A DNA stretch of 64,000 nt from Maylandia zebra (Eukaryota; Chordata; Actinopteri; Cichliformes; Cichlidae): NCBI RefSeq assembly GCF_041146795.1, contig NC_135168.1:38828370-38892369 (forward strand), read 5' to 3'. The translations under genes and the position numbers were made by a program. Of the stretch, positions 14,901 through 25,200 are shown in pieces. The number at the start of each line of letters is the position of its first letter. Position 1 is the first letter of the stretch. The notes beneath the pieces were generated by a model. The model saw only the letters and a program-made list of their open reading frames with translations, ran no database searches and had not been told where the DNA came from.

Positions 14901-16329
14901 TGTTAAACGTTGTGGTTTCACAAAGCTAACTTTAATAAAAAGAGCTGCTGAGAGACAGAGAGGGGAGACGTGTGGACGTTTTCTCTGTGGTTATGTAGTG
15001 CAAGTGTGTGTTTGCGTGTGTGTGTGTGTGTGCTAATCAATGGTCAGGAGGGCTGATACATGGATAAAAATGTCCACACCTGGAGTGGATTCCACCAGCT
15101 GTGCTTCAGTTCATCCTCAGTCTGACTTTAATGCAAATGCTTTGGTGAACATGAACACATGAACATCTCATATAGAGACGAGTTGTCTCTTCACTTCACT
15201 GACACCATCCTGGTTTAGCCACATAACAGATGAAGCACTGGCACTCACCCTGGCTTACCAAGATCGCTGTAACAAGATCATAAAAGACCAAAAGTTATGT
15301 AAAGAAGACGTAAACTGAGAGTTCTCAAACTGTACTTTTGTAAAACACACACATTCAACTGTGGGAATAATACATTTACCTCATGACTTCCTTCTTGCAT
15401 TGCTGATTGGAGTCGGCCACACAGCACCAGACTTCACACAGCTTCCCTTTAAAAAAGGTTTCCTACAAGTTTTTCACATGTGCAAAAGTCCTCCCTGTAA
15501 CCCGTTACAATGTATAAATTCAGCAATTTCCCCTTGTAACTTTTAACGGTGCAGCCCATTTCACTAAATTACTTGTTTGACAGTGGCTACCAGTTAAAGG
15601 GCTTTGATCTAGAAACACCTCTTGAACTCAATCGCTGCACTCAGCGCATGACTTCAGCAATGCAGACGTAGCCATCGCCAAAGTAAATATCTCCAGCTAT
15701 CTAAGAAGCAGCATTCCCCTTTCCTCCTACAAATAAACTGAGAACACTTAAGCCTTCCAAGATCATCTTCCAAATAAGAAAAAATTAAGATACATCACTT
15801 ATTTTTATTCCTCCTCTTAACGACACGTCAGCCGAAGCAAAAAAGTAACTTGAGGACGAAATGCTGTGGAGCTGCTGTCCATATGAAAATGATGTCTGTA
15901 GTCTTTTGGGATGTAGTCCTAAATGCAAAGCAGGCTGTCGGACAGCACAGGAGGGAAGAGGGAAACATTCTACTTCCTTTCAAATAAAAGACCACCACAC
16001 AGCGGTGTCTTACTGAAATATTATTTTCAAATAATTACATTCAATAAATAGCTTACTGTAAATCGATTTAGCTCGTATGTTCACCTCATGAAGAAGTACA
16101 GTGTGTGAAGTAAAACGGGTGCAAAGAGAAAAAAATAGGTCAGCTGGATGTAGAACATATTTTTATTCTGCACTACAACTTTTCCTGGATCAGAAGAAGA
16201 TTTATGCTGGAAAAAAGACGCTGCGGTCCGACTGATATCTGCAAGTATGAGTATGCGTGCACAGACACTTAACTCCGTGTGCCAGCAGGACAGAGATGAT
16301 TTTGTCTCCTGAAAATTGTCAATTTTACC

Positions 16330-16377
16330 CCTCTCCCCTGTGGCATCAGGTTATTACTTGTTGCCACAGGGGAGAGG
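16330..16377. repeat. Perfect 16-bp inverted repeat (hairpin)
   Basis: The left arm 'cctctcccctgtggca' at 16330-16345 is exactly complementary to 'tgccacaggggagagg' at 16362-16377, with a 16-nt AT-rich loop. A further short pairing, tcaat with attga, lies outside an internal loop. The hairpin could be an RNA structure, a remnant of a palindromic element, or chance; no family was recognised. Confidence 0.8.
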
Positions 16378-19300
16378 ATATTGATGCCATATGATACCTA
16401 AAGCAATGTATTCAGTCACCTCAAGACATAATAAACCGTGTACCTGCAGACATCAAAATAAACACAAGTACTAGAAATACACGGGTGCAAGTACAAACAT
16501 GAAGTCAAAGGACTCACAATCGTGCACAAAGAGCTGGTTATGTGCTCTGGTCCAGCATTTCAATGCCGTCCCAGCCCAAAGCTACAGTGTAACAAATCTA
16601 AAACATGGCGTACAAAAACAAAATTTCCTGCTGTTATTGTTTTAAAGTGGTAATAAATTAAACTTATATGTGTTCTTCTGTGGCAATACATTGCATAGGT
16701 AGCAGCAAGCTTCCTGTCTGATTTATTATGGCTTTTAAACAAAATGCAGCCTGAAGGGAGGGGTGATTGCTGGCCCCGCTTTGGGTCTCCATCTCCCAAA
16801 AGACTTTTCTCCACCCCCGCCTCCAGGTGGTAGAGCACGATGCTGGGCAATGAGTGCATTCAGCTGCCCTTAAGTGAGAGTGAGAGGCCGATCCCATGCC
16901 GGGATGTTTAACGCCAACAGACTCCTGGAGGGTTTCACACAAGAAGTAGTGCATTTCTCAAGCGATTAAACATCACCCTGCTGCAGAAGGCGTCAAGAGT
17001 ATATATATGTAGGACTTCTGTTGGTATCGGCACATGTTAAATACATCAACGTGAGAATGCTATGCACAAACACTCGAATATAGGGGGCCCAGTGCTCCCA
17101 TTTAGTGTGCTAATGACCTCTTCTTATCTCATGGAATCTAATCTGACTGCACAACCAGGGGTTTGACCTCGTGGCATCACATACAAGAACACCACAGACT
17201 CTCACAGATGCATTAGGCACACTGAAGGCGCTCAGTCCTCACGTATAGCAGAAAACAAGCATAGCACACATAAAACAACATATTTTTAACACCCATTCAT
17301 TCAGCAGAGCCATCGCTGGTTGCTGACTCAGGTTTATTTATAGTCATTTTCAGGCTGGTACTCGCCAAAGTGCTGGCAGACTTTGTGCCCCCTACTAAGT
17401 ATCAGACCTGTTAAACAGCTTTTAAGTGCAATTTGCTTAGATGACAATACACTCCTTCCTCGCAGGACACATGCTGTCCCCACATGATTCGAATTAGTCG
17501 GGGCACCTTAGAGGTGTTGTGCTCATGTGTAAGTAATGAACGCCTGTGTACGCGAATGTTTGTGTACGTCTGTGTGCATGTGCTGCTTGAGTGTGCGTTG
17601 AGGGTGTAGGCGGGTGTTAATTGCAAACACCTGAAGCTCGTAAGCAGAGCTGCATTTAGTGACAGTTTGACTTAACAACGGCTGGCCGTGCTGTATCTGT
17701 GAGCACACAGAGGAGGCCCAGTGCTGCTGCCTTTAGGAGGACGCTGGAGGTAAATGTCCCTGAAGTGAAAGCCTGAGGGACATTACCATTTACAGTTAGT
17801 GGGTCTGCTGGCCTTCACAATACTTTACTACTTTTTTTTTTCCATTAGAGGAACATCTTTCAACTAAAAAGTGTCAACCAAGAGTTCTGCATCATTCTTT
17901 CCAACGCTGCTGCAGAGCTGCTGCCCCCTGTTGGGCTCCTGGCCTCATGCTTAGTGAAAGGTGAGCACCCTGATGTGGAGGGCATGGGCACGGACTTAAT
18001 GGCAGAAATGCCACTCATGCAGTGTGGTAGTTTGTGTCTCACACGCATACAAGCAGAAATACCTTGGCCTGTGATCCTGTTGGTAAGAGAATCAAATTTC
18101 AAGCGGTGAGAGTTGGAACCAAAGGGGAGAAGATGGTCTTATCTTACAGTGTCGCGTTGAGAGAGAGAGGAGCCCCCCCGCCCTTCCCGTCGGCCCCTCA
18201 AAGGCTCTGAGACGAACTCAGACTTGCACGACACACGCAGCATAGGACCACGTGTGACCACGACATGAAGCCCAAACCCTCGTCCAAGGACGCAAACAAA
18301 TACGCGATACTTTTCATAAAAACGTGCAAAAAGAAGAAGAAAATAAAGCATTTATTTTCTGGAAATCCCTCCTTAGAAATAAACACATTTTTATAGAGAA
18401 ATGTTAACAAGTCTGTGTTGAGCAATCAAATCGCTGAGACGTGGAAAAAAATAGATGTCCACAAGCATTCTATTGCATCAAAGCTGCAATAAACAAAATA
18501 GCCTTTTGTTTCGACAAAAACAAACCACCACATCTAGAGAGGACTTTAAATAGACTCCTGAAGAGCTGTTATGGATCGTATCAGTGCCAAAACCACTCGA
18601 TTACGCAGCGGTTTACGGGATTTATAGGAAAATGAGGGGCAACGTGTGACACAATAATAAGATCTAATGGAGTAAAAACACCTCGTCTGCATTTCTGTGT
18701 GTGCTGCATATCTCTTATTTAAAAGTGCTTGGAGTGGAACTGCATTCAACAAATTTATAAATAATAAACCTAAAACCTAAATTAGCAGTATTAGTATCTC
18801 CTCTAACCCAGCAGGCAGCACCAACAAGCTTTTCTCAGCAGAGCACGCTTCTGGATGGAAAGCACAAAGTGTTGAAAGTGGGCCAGAAATTCCACTTGTG
18901 AATGCTTTCACCTGTTCTTATTGTTGCACAGCTATTCACACCCAGAAACACTGAGAAAGAAAAGAACAACAACAACAAAAAGAAGAACCATGCAAGGCAG
19001 TTTCCCAAATCTGCAATAAGCACCTTGAAAACTCTACTTCTGGCTTTACCTCTTTACACAAGAAAGCAAGAAAAGAAAGTGTGTCCAAGCAGGAACTGTG
19101 GCCAGATTCCACTTGAGTTTAAAAAAAAAGAAAAACAAAAAAACAAAACTGGAATGTCATGAATGCCAACTTCAACACACTCACACATCCTGTTGCTGCT
19201 AGCCAAAAGATTTCTGTCAATAAAGAACAGTTTCCCCTTTAAAAGCTCAGCCCAAATGCTCCGTGTAAACCAGCACTGAGCAGCAGCGTACTCCAGCTGA

Positions 19301-19403
19301 TGTTTATGCATCACTCTTGGCACGCAAGTTGCGCCAAACTGCAGTGTAATTAGAAATCAAAGAAATACCTTATATCTTTCTTTAATTCAGAGGGATACTG
19401 GGG

Positions 19404-19405
<2 letters not shown>

Positions 19406-19481
<76 letters not shown>
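19406..19481. repeat. (GT)38 microsatellite
   Basis: A pure GT run of 76 bp. On the minus strand it opens a His-Thr repeat reading frame that is not a gene. It lies about 0.9 kb downstream of the col23a1 exon on the transcribed strand, within its intron. Confidence 0.97.
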
Positions 19482-19482
<1 letters not shown>

Positions 19483-20390
19483 TATTAAAGTGGCATAAGG
19501 CCGAAAGGCTCAGGGATGGACATCCCAGTCCCACTGATCTGTCCCACTGATCTGCTGGGTGTGGAGCTCTGCGGGCCCTACCCCAGGCTTTAGGGGGCTG
19601 TAACCCTCCACATGCGCACACACATACACACAGACATAGAGTCCGAGGGGGGCTGCCAAAAGCTTTTGCGAGCTCAGTCGTTAACGTTTACCTGAGAGTG
19701 GAGGGTTTTAGTGTTTTGCTTATGTGTTTTGGTAGGTGGCATTTAAGGTACAGACACACAGGTACCTGGAGGACAGGAGCACTCTTGGCCAACATCCCTC
19801 GCTGGCCGCACTTTTGGCGTCAGAGCCACCACTTTCTGCAAAGAAAGAGCAAATTCCAGTACGTTATAAATACGCATGAATGCACTCAGTTGCAAAATAG
19901 TACCGTTACACTAACTCTAACAGTTCCTTGAGAATGAGATTTCAGTTTAATTTAAATGGGAATAAATTGGGATTAAGAGAACAAAATAATGTTCTCAAGA
20001 TATCTAAGTAACAGTTATGAGATCATGATCTTTCTGCTATTATATGCAGCTCCAAATGAGAAGAGCTTGCTTAATTTCTTTTCCATGTGATAACATTTTA
20101 GTTTGGTGTCTATCATCAACGGTTATGTCACCCCATAAAGCGCCGCAACCGCAAACTAATTGGCCAGCTGCATGTTGCCTTTCAATTCCTAACACTGTGC
20201 ATTAACTGATTTTGGGGTGGTGGTGGGGAGGCAATTAGGGTACAACTGCCAACGATTGCCAAGTCTGCCTGCGCACACTACACATGTTCTGCGTTATTGC
20301 GCAAAGTTTGGGCACGGGGAGCAGACATCCACACGCATAGCACATGTATTTATCAACGACAATCACTGCGTATCCACAACAGACATGTAC

Positions 20391-20684
20391 CTCTTCCACG
20401 AGCTTTCCTATTGGGGTGCTCAACTCTGACAGTAGGGTCCCATCCTCGTTTACGAACGCCCTTTTCGGGTGTTGGAAGATAGACGCCTTGTCCAACTCCA
20501 TCTGCAGTCGGTTCTCCAGCTGATAGGTCTTCAAGCTCATCAGAAGACACACGGTGATGGAGCTCATCGACATCAGCAAGCACAGAGCGATGGGGAAACC
20601 TGGCACCCATCGCTGGCTCCGGGACTTGGGGGTACACTGGCACACCGGCTTACTTTCTCCGATAGAGTCGCCGACCGTATCCAT
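20391..20684 (-). CDS. col23a1: Collagen XXIII alpha-1 chain, first coding exon (partial gene)
   Basis: This exon encodes the N-terminal 98 residues of a type II transmembrane collagen. The ATG at 20684 sits in a near-ideal Kozak context (gcaccATGG). Residues 1-29 are a short cytoplasmic segment with Cys15 and Cys17, and residues 30-51 are a hydrophobic membrane anchor (ALCLLMSMSSITVCLL). Residues 52-98 are a charged, heptad-like stem expected to be the extracellular trimerisation coiled coil. The exon ends in phase 0 at 20391, followed by the donor gtacat. The anchor and stem resemble human COL23A1 more than COL13A1 or COL25A1, and the neighbour clk4 lies in the order and orientation seen next to human COL23A1. 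The collagenous exons were not found and must lie below this window or be missed in 1-20390. Confidence 0.78.
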
Positions 20685-21660
20685 GGTGCGATCCTACTTC
20701 TAAGTCCTCTTGCTGAACAGAAATGGCCAAAATACTTTGTTGTATTTGGCGTTGTTAAAATATAAACCGTATTCAGGCTCCTAGTTCGAACTTAACGCAC
20801 TCACTTACACTCCGCCACAGCGCAGTGCGCTCGGGGTTCAAAGCGCTCACTGAAATTAGTCCTGGAATAAGAGGCAGCAGCGGCGCGCACCGGGTTTGCA
20901 CCAGATGGGAGTAATCTGGATGCCGCAGAAGACGCGCCTCCAGACTTCCAGGACGTTTTCTGTTGAGTATCCTACATGCACGTGCAAGTGCAACTGCCCA
21001 CCTAAAAGTTGCACATTCAACTAGTCGAGATGCGCCCGCCCTGAAGACCACGTGGGAGGCTTTAGATTGACAGCTGTAAATGAAACAGATTTGGCTGAAA
21101 TAATTGAGATCAGTCAGGAAAATCCGGGTTGGTTCCTGTGATTTAAATAAAAATGAATATATTATAGTAGTAAACTCTTCCAAGCCAATGCAGTCCATTT
21201 TATTTAAATGAGAGCAGCAGCAGAGGATGTTCAGGAGATATGTGGGCGCTGAAGGCTTGTTTTTGTCCATCTCTAATACAAAACAGGATCATTTACAAAG
21301 GAGAAAAAGAACCTGCACAGTCTTTAGTGCTGAACCAGTTACGGTCCTTTAATCTTAGAGGACAAAATCATTGCTTTAAAAAGGCCTTTTAACTAGTTTG
21401 AGATGTAAGTTGATCCTGTAAGTCTGACAGTGATCAGGGTTAGGTCACACAGACAGGCTGAAATCCTCGAACAATCTTCACTTAATATTCCCCCCTTTTA
21501 TTAGTAGGACATCGCGCTAAGACGGACACGAGGCTCTAGTTCAGCTCAAGCTGCTACAACGAGCTCTAGTAATAATGGCCTCAGACTGTTTAAATTTTTC
21601 AGTATTTTAGCTGTTTGGCGCCATCATGAGGACATAGGCAACTACTGCAACCCATGTACA
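20685..21660 (-). promoter_or_regulatory. col23a1: col23a1 5' UTR and promoter region
   Basis: Between the col23a1 start codon and the clk4 polyadenylation region lies about 1 kb of single-copy sequence. It is relatively CpG-rich at 20810-21060 (for example 'gaggcagcagcggcgcgcac'). The transcription start cannot be placed from sequence. The 165-codon minus-strand reading frame here has no recognisable domain and probably overlaps the 5' UTR and promoter. Confidence 0.4.
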
Positions 21661-21687
21661 AATCCAAACTCAATAGTTTGTGATCTG

Positions 21688-21693
21688 TTTATT
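21688..21693 (-). terminator. clk4: clk4 polyadenylation signal
   Basis: The plus-strand TTTATT reads AATAAA on the clk4 sense strand, about 555 nt after the clk4 stop codon. The 3' UTR would span roughly 21670-22247. It is AT-rich, with A and T homopolymer runs, and contains no other gene. Confidence 0.6.
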
Positions 21694-22247
21694 GAAAATG
21701 TATTTCACAAAAATTTACATAACCATTCAGTGGGAAAAAAAACGAAACAAAAACTACAAAACAAAAAACAAGCTTAGTACTATGTACAAGGATTTTCTGC
21801 CCCAATAGTTGTGTGTTTTATTTTATTTTTTTAAACATCAACCCTAAATAAATTACTCAAGACACTTAATGATTAAGAGATTCTCAATCTGTTCATTCAC
21901 CAATGACCTATATCCCATTGCAAAGAGAGAACACTGACAAATCTGGACTTCAAAAAAAATAAAAAATAAAAAAAGTTCTTCCCGTACATGTTCAGAAAAT
22001 ACAATTTAAATTACATGAGCAAATAAATAGATATCAACTATGGTGGGTTCATTACATCACAAATGTCATCTATATGAATATAATTGGTTAACAAATGAGA
22101 CGAAACAGTTTTCAGGGCAGGACACAGTGTAGTGGGGCAGTGGACTGATACAGTCAGTTTATCTACACCTCTCCCAGAGAGGCAGGAAGTGGAGACTGGC
22201 CTGAGACAGCCAGACTAACTGAGGTCACATGCCAGATGTCTACAGGT

Positions 22248-25200
22248 TCAGGAGCTGTCTTTTTTGCTGCTGTTGCTATTATTACTGCTACTGCGCCTGC
22301 TTCTGCCCCTGCTCTTGTGGTAGCATGCGAAGAAGGGGTGTCGGAGGGCTTGCTCAAGACTGAGGCGCTTAGCTGGGTCATACTCCATCATCTTCTCTAT
22401 CAGGTCAAAAAGCTGCTGGTGGTCTTCGCGCTTTGACATAATGTAATGCTGATGACATAAAAAAAACAAAAACAATGACAACTGTTAATCAGTTTCTATG
22501 GGTTTGTTACTAAAGCCATTGTTTATTGCTTTACAACAACCAATATTTTCCAAGTTAAAGAGCACAATCGGGATAATTTGACAGAACCGAGAAAGTTGAT
22601 TTTAACATTTTTCGATAAAAACACGTCTCCACCTCTGACTTACGGTCTTCTCCATCAGTTATTCTTACCTTGAGGGGTTTGCAGTGTTTCTTGACATATC
22701 TCCCAGCAGAGCTATGTACATCCCAATCCAGCTTGTTCCTGTGAACATATCGCCGTTTTCTGCAGAACATTTGTTTTTAAAGTCAATTCATTCCACATTG
22801 TCAATTCTGTATATAAACATGCATAATCAAAATTTATATAATTTCTAGTTCTAAGTAAGTAATTTTAACAAACAGCTTTTTCAATCAACCCTTACTTTGT
22901 TTTCTCCAGGAGGTTTGTAGGAATGGGGCCCAGGACTCGCTCCATCATAGCAAGATGCTCTTTGCTGTCATGTGTCTGAATGAGGAAACAATATGACCTG
23001 AATTAGTTCAATGGCATGCCAAATAGCAGGATTGTGTATCTGCCATGTACTGTTACCTACCTGGAAAAGAGTACTTCCTAGATAATACTCAATGAGTATG
23101 CAGCCTACACTCCAGACATCGCAGGAATGATCCCACCCTAGATCTGAAGGACACCATGTAAAATCGTTTAGTCACCACCCCAGGGGTTGTCTCAAGCTTC
23201 AGCACGGTGCTTTAAAAACAGCTACTTACCTAAAATAACTTCAGGAGCACGGTAGTGACGTGTTGACACCACAGAGGTATGATGCTCGTGGTCATATGTG
23301 GCGTTACCAAAGTCAACAATTTTCACATCTGGATTCCTCAACGTTCGTTCATCTCTTTTCTGAGAACAAAATACAACCGTAAAGCTCCCACAGCTGCTCC
23401 CACATACAATATTTCACCTTTTACCAGTACTTGATATCAACAAAACCTTACCATTTCACGATTGTACTCCATATCATATTCTGACTCTATGAAGAGAATA
23501 TTCTCAGGCTTCAAGTCTGTGTGCGTCAGCTTGTTCTTATGCAGAACTGAAAGACAAGATCACATTTTAAAAAACAAAACAATTTTAACCCCGATCTTTT
23601 ATGTTAACTTGCTGAGCTTTCTGCACACAAACAGAGCAAGTATTCATTACTTACATTGCACAGCTCGAATAATCTGGTAGGCCATGTGTCTGATGTGGTC
23701 AATGGGGAAAGGTTGGAAGTTGTTTTCCTTGAGGAAATCGTATGTACTGAGCCCAAGCAGCTCAAAAGCAATACAAATGTGACCGTTAAAGTCAAACCAG
23801 TCCAGCATATGAACACAAGCACTTAATGGGAAAGGAAGGAAGAGAAGATGTTAATATACACAGCATGTAGAGCTATATAAATCTTAGTATGTTGTCATCG
23901 CTGTGTGATAATAACTTACTATCGCCTATCAGTGTCGAGGGAATTCAGCTGTTTAAGGACCTCTACCTCAGACAGAGCTGCCTCTCGGTAGCGGTCTATA
24001 TTTTTAATGATCTTCAGAGCCACTCGAGCCCCATCACTGAAACAAAAGGAAATACAAGACTTTATATTTAAACCTAAAAGCATACAGCAGTAAATGACCA
24101 CATTACATTAACAGGAACATTTTTCCTTTTCTTTCCTGATAGTACTTACTTTGAATGATCAATGCACTCAGCGACTCTCCCAAAGGCTCCCTCTCCTAGA
24201 GTACACACAATCTCATCTACAGAAAATAAAGAGTAGAAGTTAGACACTTAGCAATGACAGTAGAAAACTGACCTTTTGGTGGTTCACTGCCTGATGTTAT
24301 ATTGCTCTGTTTAGCTACACTACAGTAAAAGTCTTCTTAAGACTGGCAATAAACTCAGCAGTAAATGTAACACTGACAATCAATGTCTAAACCAAAAATG
24401 TAAGTCTACTGGACGAAATATTTCAGCCTCTAAATTAATGTTTGGAAATAAAAACCAGACAACAAGAGAGTGAAAGAGACAAAGTGTGAACAACAGTAGA
24501 AAGAAAAGGTATATAATTCTATACATCTCGCTCTTAGCATGTCTCCACTGTGATAGATGAGGTGACCCTCGTCATCATCCTCAAAACTCCTGGATCTTTT
24601 CCTGCGGTGATGGCTCCTCCTCTGCACCGGAACCGCCGCAATCCGCCATCACACCAATAACCCATCAGCCAGCCAGCACCAGGCCACCACAATGCGACAT
24701 CGCCATTCATTCAACCGGACCAAGGGGGGGAGTTGTAGGGGTGGTTAGATTCAGCCCGTTCAGTAACACCATCAGGCGAATGGACGGAAGGACGGAGCAG
24801 CCAAATTCAAATTCAGCCCCGTCAGAGAAATTGGGCGGCAGCCACCACATAGTGTGTGTTACAGAAGAAAAACATGGCAACAAGATTTACAGATGAGAGA
24901 CTTTCTCAAAGTAGTACAGAAAAAAAAACTAAACTTGACTACAGTCTTTCTACATGTAGCTCTTTTTAACTCTTCGGATACAGCTTTACCATTTACCATC
25001 ACGTCAAATGACTGCCCACTATGATCACAGCAACAAATAATGAGTCCACTTTTCTCTTGCAAAACTACACTCACAATCCATTACTTCCCGAGTCCCCCCC
25101 CCCCCCCCCCCAAACGTTTCATTACTGGAAATCATGCTTAATAGTAAGGAGTAGGACACACGCACAGATACAGAAAGACAAAGAAATGGGTGTTAAGCAT

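Larger units (their letters stand above)
1..20390 (-). other. col23a1: Probable col23a1 first intron (no exons recognised)
   Basis: The stretch lies downstream, on the minus strand, of a col23a1 first coding exon that ends in a splice donor at 20391. No Gly-X-Y collagen exon was recognised on the minus strand by eye, and no ORF resembles a known protein, so I read it as intron 1, which is also very long in the human gene. It contains short CA/TG runs, a retroelement 3' end near 5.3-5.6 kb, a perfect 16-bp hairpin at 16.33 kb and a 76-bp GT repeat at 19.4 kb. Small exons or conserved enhancers could be hidden here; that would need alignment to other fish. Confidence 0.5.

Noticed and set aside
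16330..16377. microRNA precursor
   Set aside because: The stem is only 16 bp, perfectly paired and with a large loop, and no known miRNA seed was recognised; kept only as an unexplained hairpin.
19382..19621. His-Thr repeat protein
   Set aside because: Translation of the GT microsatellite.
20773..21270. 165-codon minus-strand frame just upstream of col23a1
   Set aside because: It overlaps the expected 5' UTR and promoter, shows no domain, and col23a1 has its own strong Kozak start downstream.
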